Notes: generated by a model from the letters alone, not told the origin. 64,000 bases of DNA from Chloroflexi bacterium HGW-Chloroflexi-6 (GCA_002840685.1 PHBU01000002.1:62001-126000); one strand, 5' to 3'; positions 16,847 through 26,612 are shown, counted from the first letter of the stretch. Program-made: numbers and translations.

Positions 16847-17197
16847 TTATAACGAGATAACTTTGCTGGCGAGGCGCTGCGCTTCGATGATGTCAGTCAT
16901 CCCGCCGACAATCCCCACCTGCACTTTTTCGGTCAGGTTGTAGTAGCCCAGGCAGGTGCTGCACAGAACCAGGCGCACTCCTTTGGATTCGAGCGATTTA
17001 AGGGAATCCAAAACAGGCGCCCCCTCGACTACCAGGTGGACGCCATTGGCATAAAAGCAGATTGCCGCCGGAAGTATGTTGTTTTCATCCAGCAGTTTGA
17101 AATAGGTGCTGATCAGCTTCTTTTGAAGCTCCGGCTCGGCATCCCCCATGCCATTGCGCGTTACGAGAAGTACGGTTTCAGAATCTGGTACGGTCAT
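16847..17197 (-). CDS. DsrE/YedF-like sulfurtransferase-family protein
   Basis: Cytoplasmic 116-aa DsrE-fold protein. It matches the C-terminal half of YedF-type proteins: NGMGDAEPELQKKLISTYF, CFYANGVHLVVEGAPVLDSL, then CSTCLGYYNL with two cysteines and VGIVGGMTDIIEA. The TusA-like N-terminal domain of full YedF is absent. ATG 17197 follows a strong AGGAGG (17203-17208). First structural gene of the ECF operon, right after the leader terminator. A role in sulfur or selenium handling is suggested by family; the cysteine pair could carry a persulfide, but no activity is shown. Confidence 0.82.
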   Translation of the reverse strand: MTVPDSETVLLVTRNGMGDAEPELQKKLISTYFKLLDENNILPAAICFYANGVHLVVEGAPVLDSLKSLESKGVRLVLCSTCLGYYNLTEKVQVGIVGGMTDIIEAQRLASKVISL

Positions 17198-17252
17198 CTT
17201 AGCCTCCTGCAAAATGGTTTATCGGCCTAATTAAAGGCACAATTTGCAAATA

Positions 17253-17286
17253 AAAACCGCCGCAGGCTCACGCAAACGGCGGTTTT
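17253..17286 (-). terminator. Intrinsic terminator in the leader of the ECF operon
   Basis: A perfect 10-bp stem AAAACCGCCG/CGGCGGTTTT with a 14-base loop, followed on the - strand by TATTTG after the T run. It lies upstream of the first structural gene, so it is placed to attenuate the operon. A competing GGCGGAGGC segment (17321-17329, read on the - strand) can pair with GCCTCC just before the stem or with CCGCC in its first arm. Confidence 0.7.
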
Positions 17287-17386
17287 AGGAGGCGAGAAGG
17301 AAATATCAAAACAAGATACAGCCTCCGCCACGCCGGGTGGTGTGCGCGCAGAACAATGAGCGCAAGACTGCGCTCGCTGGCTGCAT

Positions 17387-17413
17387 TCAGGTGTGGCGGT
17401 AGTAGCGGATCAT
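17387..17413 (-). CDS. Putative 8-codon leader peptide (MIRYYRHT) of the ECF operon
   Basis: ATG at 17413 with GAGGAA six bases upstream opens an eight-residue ORF ending at TGA 17387. It is followed by a perfect hairpin (GAGCGCA/TGCGCTC, 17359-17376) and then the terminator at 17253-17286. This order is that of ribosome-mediated attenuators. The ORF is very short and could be chance. The 285 bases between it and the + strand hydrolase gene at 17699 hold the divergent promoters; I recognise nothing else there. Confidence 0.4.
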   Translation of the reverse strand: MIRYYRHT

Positions 17414-17698
17414 GATTTGTTCCTCAAGAAAAATGGCTATTAAAATTGCGATCTGGATTTTATCACGAAGCAAGGCGGATTTTTTGCTTTTCGGGAAGCT
17501 ATTTTTCTTCCAAACCAACGCTCACGACTTTTCTTGCATGGATACCGTGAAAGCGTTATGATTTCTTTGATGGCCACAACCGCCCATTAGAATTGAAAGC
17601 GAAAATAATCGCCGCAAAACCTGCATCAGCATCAGCGGCGCGGTTAGTGGCAGCGTGGTGATGTTGACGATAATACCGCGTAGATAAGGAACACGATT

Positions 17699-18640
17699 GT
17701 GAAAATAGAGCTTTTCGCAACAGTGAAAACGCACAAAAACCGCATCCTCTACTGGCTTCGCCTGTTCACAGTCGGATTGCTTTCGTTTTATCTCCTCTTC
17801 AGCGCTGCTTTTGCCTGGACATGGGCAGAGCGTATGGTCCAGCCTGCCCAACACGCGGTCTGCTGCGCCACCCCGGAAAGTTTTGGCGCAGCGTATGAAA
17901 ATGTCACGCTCACGACTGTTGACGGTATTAAACTGTCCGGCTGGTACATCCCCTCTCAAAATAGCGCGGCGGTCATCCTGCTGCACGGCTATGGCGGCGA
18001 TCGCACCAGCACGCTCGTGCATGCCGAAATGCTTTCCCGGCATGGCTTTGGCGTGTTACTATACGACCAACGCGCCAGCGGCGAGAGCCAGGGAGAGTCG
18101 CTTTCATGGGGCTGGCGCGATATCGCCGATGTGGAAGCCGCCCTGGCCTTTCTGAGAAAGCGCCCTGAAGTTACCAGTCCGCAATTCGGCGTGCTGGGTT
18201 GTTCCACCGGCGCAGAAATCGCCATTGGGGCCGGCGCCCAGTTCGATGAGATTGGCGCGGTGATCGCGGACGGGGCTTATTATGCAGACATCCGCGACAC
18301 CTGGCCACCCTACGCTGAATTCAAGGATTGGCTGGGCTGGCCTGTCTACCCCTTGTTTCTCACCTTCATGGAATGGCGCAGCGGCGCATCCGCGCCCATG
18401 TCTTTGACGGAGGCTGTTGCGCAAATCGCGCCGCGTCCGTTGCTGCTGATCGCGGCTGGCGAGAATGGCTATGAACAATGGCGTGCTGAGCGCTATTACC
18501 GGGCAGCCTTGCAGCCCAAGGAATACTGGGTGGTGGAAGGCGCAGATCATTGCGGCGGGCCTGCTGCGCAACCGGAAGCTTATGAAACACATATCGTTTC
18601 ATTTTTTAATCAGTTGAAAGCCGAAATAAATCAGCCATGA
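17699..18640 (+). CDS. Membrane-anchored alpha/beta hydrolase (CocE/DUF-type serine hydrolase)
   Basis: Hydrolase of 313 aa from GTG 17699 with AAGGAA upstream. An N-terminal transmembrane segment at about residues 20-40 anchors it, with the catalytic domain outside. Oxyanion strand VILLHGYGGDRTS, nucleophile elbow GCSTGAE, and a late His in GADHCGG; the acid is probably in the LLIAAGENGYEQ region. Substrate unknown. It stands alone on the + strand between two - strand operons. Confidence 0.85.
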   Translation: MKIELFATVKTHKNRILYWLRLFTVGLLSFYLLFSAAFAWTWAERMVQPAQHAVCCATPESFGAAYENVTLTTVDGIKLSGWYIPSQNSAAVILLHGYGGDRTSTLVHAEMLSRHGFGVLLYDQRASGESQGESLSWGWRDIADVEAALAFLRKRPEVTSPQFGVLGCSTGAEIAIGAGAQFDEIGAVIADGAYYADIRDTWPPYAEFKDWLGWPVYPLFLTFMEWRSGASAPMSLTEAVAQIAPRPLLLIAAGENGYEQWRAERYYRAALQPKEYWVVEGADHCGGPAAQPEAYETHIVSFFNQLKAEINQP

Positions 18641-18723
18641 ATCGTTCCGCCAACCTGATTTACGAGCCCTTTGCCCGCATGGGCAACCATCTTTCGCCGC
18701 GTTTTACCCGGCTTTCGCGCTGA
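18637..18723 (+). CDS. Possible 28-aa ORF overlapping the hydrolase stop
   Basis: ATG 18637 overlaps the preceding TGA (ATGA) and encodes 28 residues beginning MNRSANLIYEPFARMGNH before TGA at 18721. The ATGA junction resembles genuine translational coupling. The product matches nothing I recognise and may be the remaining start of a deleted gene, since the adjacent - strand gene is also a deletion chimera. Confidence 0.25.
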   Translation: MNRSANLIYEPFARMGNHLSPRFTRLSR

Positions 18724-18750
18724 AACGCGTATCGAGCATGGTAATATGCG

Positions 18751-19291
18751 CTAAACCGCATTCACATAAGGGCGGCCAAGCCCCAAAACTTCTTCCACGA
18801 CCGGCAGCCAGGTGCTGATGGCGATGCTTTGTGGGCATTTGGACAGGCACTCGTCACATTGAATACAGATGGCAGCTTTTTCATCATCCGGAACCCAGCG
18901 TTTATACTCGTGCCGGCAATCTTCCAGCACATCATACATCGCCACCCGGTTGTAGATATCGAAGTTGCTCGGGAGGATTCTGGCGTAGCGGCGATACTTG
19001 GCTGTATAAGCGGTGTCGATTTGATCGTTGAGACCTGCGTCAGTTTCTTCCACAAAGGTGACTTCTTTCTCCACGCCGCCGGCCCAGATGTGCCTCTCAT
19101 GCCGCGTCTGCACGCCCCGGAACCAGGCCGAGGTGCGCCCGTGCACGGAACGAACATAGAGATCGCCGCCGAGGCGCACAACCCAGATGATTACCGGTTT
19201 GCGCAGCGTGCCATCTTGCCGGAATGAAGCAATCCGTAATTCTTCGGGGGTTTCAATTTTTTCTGAGCTCCTCGCGCGTCCATTCGGTCAT
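18751..19291 (-). pseudogene. Frameshifted chimera: DUF2255 N-terminal part joined to an aldo/keto reductase 4Fe-4S tail
   Basis: ATG 19291 (GAGGTG upstream) begins MTEWTREELRK, typical of DUF2255, but a run of six A (T6 at 19257-19262 on +) puts a stop three codons later; with five A the frame continues through ASFRQDGTLRKP into GGDLYVRSVHGRTSAWF. At about 18980 the sequence changes to the C-terminal end of an aldo/keto reductase with a ferredoxin-type cluster: CIQCDECLSKCPQ. A deletion joining the two genes explains this. The frameshift could be a sequencing error, but the chimera cannot. Probably non-functional. Confidence 0.75.
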
Positions 19292-19305
19292 CAAACACCT
19301 CTTTT

Positions 19306-20337
19306 TTAGAACTCGATCAGGGCCTTGATCGCTCTACGGTCGTTCATTGCGCGATAACCTTCCGGTACCCCATCCAGGCGGCCAACCCAATCGAAGACGC
19401 GCCCCGGATGGATGCGACCTTCGAGCACATCCGGCAGCAATTCCGCGATATAGGCGCGCGCCGGTGCGGGACCGCCCGCGATGGTGATATTGCTGAAGAA
19501 GGTGTTGATGGCTGGCATGACTTCATCCTGGGGAACGCCCACGCGTCCCACTGCGCCGCCGGGACGGGCAATGCTCAGCGCGGTATGGGTCGACTCGGCA
19601 TAGCCCACGCACTCGAGCACCGATTGGACACCCAGGCCTTTGGTCAATTCGCGCACGCGCGCAACCGCCTCCTCGCCGCGTTCGCTGACGATGTCGGTGG
19701 CGCCGAATTCTTTCGCGAGTTCAATCCGGTCGGGATGGCGATCCAGCAGGATGATTTGTTCAGCGCCAAGGCGTTTCGCCGCGATCACGCCGCACAACCC
19801 GACCGCACCACCGCCGACTACGGCTACCGTTTTACCGGGACCAACTTTGGCGGTGATAGCGGCATGATGACCGGTCGCCATCACATCGGTCAGGGTCAGC
19901 AGCGAGGGCATCAACGCATGATCCCGTCCAACCGGTAGGGGATAGAGCGTACCATCCGCCTGCGGAACGCGTACCGCTTCGCCCTGGCCGCCATCCAGCT
20001 TGGTTCCGCCCCAAAACCCACCGTGCAGGCAGGATGTGTGCAGCCCTTCCTGACAGTAGATGCAGGTTCCATCTGACCAGGCGAACGGCGCGGCGACGAG
20101 ATCGCCAACCTTGATTTTGCGGACATCTGCACCTACTGCTTCAACCAGGCCGATAAACTCGTGCCCCATGCGGCGGCCGACCTCGCTGGACGGCATTCCC
20201 TTGTAAGGCCAGAGATCGCTGCCGCAGATGGCGGCGCGGGTAACGACCACTAGGGCGTCAGTCGGTTCAATGATTCGGGCATCGGGAACATTCTCAATCC
20301 GGACATCTCCGGCACCATACATGACAGTTGCTTTCAT
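19306..20337 (-). CDS. Zinc-dependent alcohol dehydrogenase (MDR superfamily)
   Basis: NAD(P)-linked oxidoreductase of 343 aa. Catalytic zinc ligands are visible in AAICGSDLWPYKG (Cys) and GHEFIG (His, Glu). The structural-zinc lobe has four cysteines in CIYCQEGLHTSC and nearby. The cofactor-binding Rossmann motif is VVGGGAVGLCG, and ILLDRHPDR suggests which cofactor but does not settle it. ATG 20337 follows GGAG. Substrate unknown. It is the seventh gene in the MerR-led operon, 41 bases after an aldo/keto reductase. Confidence 0.92.
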   Translation of the reverse strand: MKATVMYGAGDVRIENVPDARIIEPTDALVVVTRAAICGSDLWPYKGMPSSEVGRRMGHEFIGLVEAVGADVRKIKVGDLVAAPFAWSDGTCIYCQEGLHTSCLHGGFWGGTKLDGGQGEAVRVPQADGTLYPLPVGRDHALMPSLLTLTDVMATGHHAAITAKVGPGKTVAVVGGGAVGLCGVIAAKRLGAEQIILLDRHPDRIELAKEFGATDIVSERGEEAVARVRELTKGLGVQSVLECVGYAESTHTALSIARPGGAVGRVGVPQDEVMPAINTFFSNITIAGGPAPARAYIAELLPDVLEGRIHPGRVFDWVGRLDGVPEGYRAMNDRRAIKALIEF

Positions 20338-20378
20338 AATATTTATCTCCGGTTACTTTTCGGAAAAATCTTTGCACG

Positions 20379-21356
20379 TTACGAGTGCGCGATGATGGGA
20401 TGGGGACGGTAGGGTTCTTCCAGACGCTGGATTTCATCCGGGCTGAGCTGGACGGATATGGCTGCGATAGCATCCTCCAGGTGATGGGGCTTGGTGGCGC
20501 CAATGATTGGGGCAGTGACGACCGGTTTGGAGAGCATCCAGGCCAGAGCAACCTGGGCCATGGGTATTCCGCGTGCCTCCGCAAGTTCGCTGACCCGTTC
20601 GACCGTGGTCAGGTTGTCTTCCTGGGCGTAGCGACTCTTGGCAAGCTCATCGCTTTGATAACGGATGGTTTCTTCCTTTCTAGTTTTGCGTGTCAGCACG
20701 CCGCGCGCCAAAGGCGAAAAGGGAATCACGCCCACGCCCTGATCCTGACAGAACGGAATCATTTCCCGTTCCTCTTCGCGGTAGATCAGGTTGTAGTGAT
20801 TTTGCATCGAAACGAAACGCGTCCATCCGTACAGGTCGGCGGTGTATTGCGCTTTGGCAAACTGCCAGGCGAACATCGCCGACGCGCCGATGTAACGAGC
20901 TTTTCCGGCGCGCACCACGTCATGCAGGGCTTCCATGGTTTCTTCGATTGGGGTCTCGTAATCCCAGCGGTGGATCTGGTAAAGATCCACATAATCCATG
21001 CCCAGGCGCTTAAGACTCGCCTCGATGGCGCTCATGATGTGCTTACGGGAATTTCCGCGGTCGTTCGGGCCTTTTCCGGTAGGAAAATGCACCTTGGTGG
21101 CCACCACAACCTCATCCCGCGAGGCGGCAAAATCCCGCAGTGCCCGGCCAACCACGCTTTCGCTCGTCCCATTGCAGTAAACATCGGCAACGTCAAAGAA
21201 ATTGATCCCCAGCTCCAGGGCACGCTGGAGATAAGGTCGGCTTTGCTCTTCATCCAGTTCCCAGCCGCTGCCCTCGCCCTGTTGCCCGTAGCTCATGCAG
21301 CCCAGGCAGATGCGCGAGACTTTCAGACCGGTTGAACCCAAACGTGCGTATTCCAT
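20379..21356 (-). CDS. Aldo/keto reductase (first of three)
   Basis: NADPH-dependent carbonyl reductase with a TIM-barrel fold, 325 aa from ATG 21356 with AAGGAG upstream; longer in-frame starts lack a site. Catalytic tetrad: Asp and Tyr in FDVADVYCNGTSE, Lys in VATKVHF, His in YQIHRWD. Cofactor-binding region: PIIGATKPHHLEDA. The start MEYARLGSTGLKVSRICLG is typical of YajO/AKR13-like members. Substrate unknown. Confidence 0.92.
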   Translation of the reverse strand: MEYARLGSTGLKVSRICLGCMSYGQQGEGSGWELDEEQSRPYLQRALELGINFFDVADVYCNGTSESVVGRALRDFAASRDEVVVATKVHFPTGKGPNDRGNSRKHIMSAIEASLKRLGMDYVDLYQIHRWDYETPIEETMEALHDVVRAGKARYIGASAMFAWQFAKAQYTADLYGWTRFVSMQNHYNLIYREEEREMIPFCQDQGVGVIPFSPLARGVLTRKTRKEETIRYQSDELAKSRYAQEDNLTTVERVSELAEARGIPMAQVALAWMLSKPVVTAPIIGATKPHHLEDAIAAISVQLSPDEIQRLEEPYRPHPIIAHS

Positions 21357-21378
21357 CGTATTCTCCTTTTCTGCATTG

Positions 21379-22377
21379 TTACCAGGCATACGCCTTGGGG
21401 GCTTCGCCGCCTGGGCCGGGGAAGATTTCATCCAGCTTTTTCAACGTCTCTTCATCCAGCGCAATTTCGGTGGCGCGGACGGCGCTTTCCAATTGCTCGA
21501 TAGTGCGTGGCCCAATGATGGGGGCGGTGACAATTGGGTTATGCAGCAGCCAGGCCAGGGCAACTTCGCCAGGGGCATGGCCCAGTTCGCGGCAGAGCGC
21601 CTCGTATTTTTCCAACTTTTCGCGGTTTTCGGCCACTTCTTTTTCGAAACCTTCGCCCATGCGCCGTCCGGTTTGCATTTTTTCCAGCGCGCCGCCCAGC
21701 AAGCCGCCGCCCAGTGGACTCCAGGGAATCAGGCCCAGGCCATAGTGGCGGCAGGCGGGGATGACTTCCAACTCAACCATGCGGTTGTTGAGATGGTAAA
21801 TGCTCTGTTCGCTGACCAGGCCCATCATCCCGCGCTTGGAGGCTTCCTGGCAGGCCGTGGCAATATCCCAACCGGCAAAATTGCTGGAACCGACATACAC
21901 AACCTTGCCCTGGTCAACCAGGCTATCGAAGGCCTGCCAGGTTTCATCCCAGGGGCAATCGCGGTCGATATGGTGCATCTGGTACAGGTCGATCCAATCG
22001 GTTTGCAGACGTTTCAGGCTGCCTTCGCAATGCTTTCGGATCTTGTAAGCTGAAAGGCTGCGCCCGTCACTGTTGACTTCCTTCAGGTTGGCTTTGCGCG
22101 AAACCGGGTTGTAAACCTTGGTTGCCAGAACGGTGGCATCGCGGCGCCCGCCGCCCTGGGCAAACCAGCGCCCGATAATCTCTTCGGTGTGACCGTGTTC
22201 CACGCTCCAGCCGTAGACATCGGCAGTGTCGAAGAAATTGATGCCCAGTTCCAGCGCGTGATCCATGATTTTGAAGCTGTCTTCTTCGCTGGTTTGCCAA
22301 CCGAAATTCATCGTGCCCAGGCACAGATTGCTGACCAGCACGCCATGCTTTCCTAATCGTTTGTGTTGTATGGACAT
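21379..22377 (-). CDS. Aldo/keto reductase (second of three)
   Basis: Second reductase, 332 aa from ATG 22377 with AAGGAGA upstream. Tetrad residues: FDTADVYGWSVEHGHTEE (Asp, Tyr), LATKVYNP (Lys), YQMHHID (His). Cofactor motif PIIGPRTIEQLESAV near the C-terminus. The Tyr is followed by a longer loop than in the other two copies, so substrate preference should differ. It lies 22 bases upstream of the first copy and 47 bases downstream of the LLM-type enzyme. Confidence 0.92.
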   Translation of the reverse strand: MSIQHKRLGKHGVLVSNLCLGTMNFGWQTSEEDSFKIMDHALELGINFFDTADVYGWSVEHGHTEEIIGRWFAQGGGRRDATVLATKVYNPVSRKANLKEVNSDGRSLSAYKIRKHCEGSLKRLQTDWIDLYQMHHIDRDCPWDETWQAFDSLVDQGKVVYVGSSNFAGWDIATACQEASKRGMMGLVSEQSIYHLNNRMVELEVIPACRHYGLGLIPWSPLGGGLLGGALEKMQTGRRMGEGFEKEVAENREKLEKYEALCRELGHAPGEVALAWLLHNPIVTAPIIGPRTIEQLESAVRATEIALDEETLKKLDEIFPGPGGEAPKAYAW

Positions 22378-22424
22378 TTTTATCTCCTTGGAAAAATTTG
22401 GTTTGATGGAATAAGAAAATATGT

Positions 22425-23309
22425 TTAGAGTTCTGCTACCGCAGGGATGATTTCCCTGGCAAAGGTTTCGAGCGGGGTAATTTTGTAAACATCTGGCATA
22501 TTGAAAATAGCGTGGGAGAAGCCCATCTCGGCCAGTTCCTTGACGCGCTTGATAACACTATCGACTGTATCCTTCCCGGAAAGATGCACAGTGCCCAGGG
22601 ATGTTTTCTCGATGGTGGCGTAATCGCGCCCCAGGAGCTCGCAATGTTTTTTGAGTTTGTCGAGCGCTTTTTGCATATTTTCTGTGCCGACCCAATCTCC
22701 AATGTTGCAGGCGTCCGCATATTGGGCAACCATGCGCAGAGTTTTGTTCGGCCCCGTACCGCCAATCATGATGCGTGGATGCGGCTTTGAAAGCGGGCGG
22801 GGATTGTTGGTGATAGCTGGGGCAGAAAAATGCTTGCCCTCAAACGATGTGTCGTCACTATCCCATAATGCTTTCGCCAGTTGCAGATTGTCTTCCAATT
22901 GCTCGAAACGTTCTGATGTTGGTGGGTAAGGAATGCCGTAGCCTTTGGCTTCATCTTCGTACCAAGCCGCACCAATGCCAAGGTATGCGCGACCGCCGGA
23001 GAGAATATCAAGGGTGTTGACCATCTTCATCAGCACGGATGGATGGCGATAAATAACGCCGGTCACCAGCACCCCGAGATGGGCTTTTTCCGTAAGCCCG
23101 GCAAAATATCCAAGCGTGGTATAGGCTTCCAGCATCGGGTCGGTATAGGCTTCTCCGAACAAGCCCTTGATTTGATAGTAATGATCCATGACCCACAGAC
23201 TATAAAAACCTGCGGCTTCTGCTGTCGTAACGATTTCTTTTAGCTTGGGACGAATGGCGGCTGTACCGCCGGGATATTTAAAAGACGGAATTTGCAATCC
23301 AATATGCAT
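22425..23309 (-). CDS. LLM-class F420-dependent oxidoreductase
   Basis: TIM-barrel flavin/F420 enzyme of the luciferase-like family, 294 aa from ATG 23309 with GGGAGA upstream. Seen: LWVMDHYYQ at the barrel start, LGVLVTGVIYRHPSVLMKMVNTLDILSGGR typical of F420-dependent members, LGIGAAWYEDEAKGYGIP, and RIMIGGTGPNKTLRMVAQYADACN. FMN use cannot be excluded. It abuts the damaged NTF2-like gene (2-base gap). If F420 is used, the organism should carry cofactor-biosynthesis genes elsewhere. Confidence 0.88.
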   Translation of the reverse strand: MHIGLQIPSFKYPGGTAAIRPKLKEIVTTAEAAGFYSLWVMDHYYQIKGLFGEAYTDPMLEAYTTLGYFAGLTEKAHLGVLVTGVIYRHPSVLMKMVNTLDILSGGRAYLGIGAAWYEDEAKGYGIPYPPTSERFEQLEDNLQLAKALWDSDDTSFEGKHFSAPAITNNPRPLSKPHPRIMIGGTGPNKTLRMVAQYADACNIGDWVGTENMQKALDKLKKHCELLGRDYATIEKTSLGTVHLSGKDTVDSVIKRVKELAEMGFSHAIFNMPDVYKITPLETFAREIIPAVAEL

Positions 23310-23311
23310 TA

Positions 23312-23554
23312 TTAATCTCCCAGATTTCGATAATTATTGGTGTTGCTCGGGGGTAAGTATCGGGTGAACGAGAGTGAGATCAACTTCCAGTGAGCATCTT
23401 GCTGCACATACACTTCTGTAACCATGAACGGATTGGTAAAAACAGCCTTTTCGTAAAAGAGCGCGTCCAGGGCATCTACGTTACGCTTTGACATCCAGCC
23501 CCACTTCTCTTTCGAGAGCTTGATTACTTCTTGTCCCAAATTTGCGTTTTTCAT
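23312..23554 (-). pseudogene. NTF2-like (SnoaL/DUF4440) protein with an internal deletion
   Basis: ATG 23554 follows GGGAGGAAGG. The 80-residue product starts LSKEKWGWMSKRNVDALDALF, the first helices of an NTF2-like protein, then after KAVF jumps directly to TNPFMVTEVYVQQDAHWKL, the last two strands. About 50 residues that normally form the middle of the cone fold are missing, in frame. The protein is very unlikely to fold normally. Together with the chimera at 18751-19291 it points to recent deletions in this operon. Confidence 0.65.
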
Positions 23555-23599
23555 CAATCCTTCCTCCCGCACCATGTGTGTTTTGACACATCAGGGGGT

Positions 23600-24990
<1,391 letters not shown>

Positions 24991-25008
24991 AATTTCACCT
25001 CCGAAAAT

Positions 25009-25039
25009 AGTGTATCACCTGGAGGTAACTCCAAGTCAA
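25009..25039 (-). promoter_or_regulatory. MerR-type promoter with 19-bp spacer and dyad operator
   Basis: Read on the - strand: -35 TTGACT (25039-25034), a 19-base spacer, and -10 TACACT (25014-25009). Within the spacer is an imperfect dyad, CTTGGAGTTACCTCCAGG, close to the AdhR-type operator CTTGGAGT-ACTCCAAG. Over-long spacers with a central dyad are the hallmark of promoters that MerR proteins untwist to activate. Confidence 0.8.
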
Positions 25040-25124
25040 GAGGCAACTTGTAATTAACCCCGATAAATAGCCTGTCACCGCTGTATAATGAATACATTGA
25101 TCATCTACTACAAAGGAGAATCGC

Positions 25125-25349
25125 ATGGCATACACGCTGGATACAAAAGTTGGCGAAATTTTGGATGACACTGGCGCTGTGAAAATTCTGGAAAAATATG
25201 TTCCAGGTATATCCAAAAACCCGATGATTGGCTTTGCAAGAGGCATGACGTTGAAAGCCCTGCTTGCCATGCCACAGGCCAAAGATGCCGGGCTTACGGA
25301 AGAAATGGTTAAAAAAGTGCTCGGAGAGATCAACGCTATAAAGAAATAA
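25125..25349 (+). CDS. Small helical protein, DUF1858-like
   Basis: A 74-aa protein from ATG 25125 with AAAGGAG upstream and TATAAT at 25084-25089. Sequence begins MAYTLDTKVGEILDDTGAVKILEKYVPGIS; the pattern (initial strand, helix, LEKYVPGI, then a lysine-rich last helix) resembles DUF1858-type small domains, here without the C-terminal cysteine pair. Similar segments also occur at the ends of larger hydrolases. Function unknown. A terminator follows directly. Confidence 0.75.
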   Translation: MAYTLDTKVGEILDDTGAVKILEKYVPGISKNPMIGFARGMTLKALLAMPQAKDAGLTEEMVKKVLGEINAIKK

Positions 25350-25378
25350 GCACATCCTCCCCAAAAATAGATAACCGA

Positions 25379-25416
25379 AAATACTGGAAGCTTATCGGGC
25401 TTCTGGTATTTTTTTG
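25379..25416 (+). terminator. Intrinsic terminator after the small helical protein
   Basis: Eleven-bp stem ATACTGGAAGC/GCTTCTGGTAT (two G-U pairs), 7-base loop, followed by a run of seven T. The A-rich left flank would also allow it to act on the other strand. Confidence 0.85.
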
Positions 25417-25634
25417 CGTATGCGGAAGAGAGTCGAAATTGCGGTGGTTTGGGGTTGGTCAGGGTGGGAAAAGATAACTTACAAAAAGATGCCAATATGC
25501 CTATCGAAGCGGGTATAATTTTTAATTGCACAAAGCGAATGGGGGAAATCCCCAACATGATACGATGACAGCCAATGAAAAACCTTTAAGGTCTCACATA
25601 TTTGGTACCTTTTCTGGCTGCGAGGAGATTTATT

Positions 25635-26612
25635 TTGGAAACATCAAAAGCACAACCTGAGTCGATTGTCCGTATAAAAGTTGTTGGCGTGGGCGGCGGA
25701 GGTTGCAATGCCGTCAACCGGATGATTGATGAAGGCATGCAAGGTGTGGAATTTGTGTCCATCAACACCGATGCTCAGGCGTTGACGCATTCCAGGGCAC
25801 CCACCCGAGTACAAATTGGCGAGAAGCTGACGCGCGGCTTGGGCTCGGGCGGCAACCCGGAGATCGGGCGTAAGTCGGCTGAAGAATCAATTGCCAGGTT
25901 GTCTGATGCCCTGAAAGGCGCAGATATCGTTTTCGTTACAGCCGGCATGGGTGGCGGCACCGGTACCGGCGGCGCTGCCATCGTGGCGCAGATCGCCAAG
26001 GAGAGCGGGGCGCTGACGATCGGAGCAGTCACCCGTCCGTTTAGTTTTGAGGGCAGTCGGCGCATGCAGTCTTGTGAGGCAGGCATTGCCAGCCTTAAAA
26101 AATATGTTGATACCCTGATCGTTGTCCACAACGATCGCTTATTGCAGACAATGAACAAGCACGCCAGCCTGGGCGATGCTTTCAAGGCGGCAGATGATGT
26201 TTTGCTTCAGGGTATTCGAGGCATCTCGGAACTTATCACTGTTCCCGGTTTGATCAACCTGGATTTTGCCGACGTGCGCGCGATCATGAACGAAGGCGGG
26301 GCTGCCCTGATGGGTGTGGGCCGGGCTTCTGGTGACAACCGCGCCCGCGCAGCCGCTGAGCAAGCCATCTCGAGCCGGTTGCTCGATGTCACCATCGATG
26401 GGGCCCGGGGAGTGTTGTTCAACATTACAGGCGGACCAGATATGACCCTGTTTGAGGTCAATCAGGCAGCGGCCCTGATCCGTGAGGCAGCCCATCCCGA
26501 TGTAAATATGATCTTCGGGGCGGTGGTCGACCCGGGCATGACGGAGGAGCTTCGCATTACAGTCATTGCCACGGGATTCGAGTTGCCCGCCAACCTATCC
26601 CGCGCCATTTGA
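25635..26612 (+). CDS. ftsZ: Cell-division GTPase FtsZ without a C-terminal tail
   Basis: Tubulin-like GTPase that forms the division ring, 325 aa from TTG 25635, which lies 7 bases after GAGGAG; a TTG at 25602 would add 11 residues without a site. Seen: [21 protein letters not shown], tubulin signature GMGGGTGTG (residues 104-112), and an intact T7 loop [11 protein letters not shown] (209-219) that completes GTP hydrolysis. The protein ends about 15 residues after the globular domain ([11 protein letters not shown]): the usual disordered linker and FtsA/SepF-binding peptide are absent. It is not in a dcw cluster, so it may be a second, specialised copy. Confidence 0.9.
   Translation: METSKAQPESIVRIKVVGVGGGGCNAVNRMIDEGMQGVEFVSINTDAQALTHSRAPTRVQIGEKLTRGLGSGGNPEIGRKSAEESIARLSDALKGADIVFVTAGMGGGTGTGGAAIVAQIAKESGALTIGAVTRPFSFEGSRRMQSCEAGIASLKKYVDTLIVVHNDRLLQTMNKHASLGDAFKAADDVLLQGIRGISELITVPGLINLDFADVRAIMNEGGAALMGVGRASGDNRARAAAEQAISSRLLDVTIDGARGVLFNITGGPDMTLFEVNQAAALIREAAHPDVNMIFGAVVDPGMTEELRITVIATGFELPANLSRAI

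Noticed and set aside
25514..25519. TATAAT upstream of ftsZ
   Set aside because: No matching -35 at 16-18 bases, so it is not called as a promoter.
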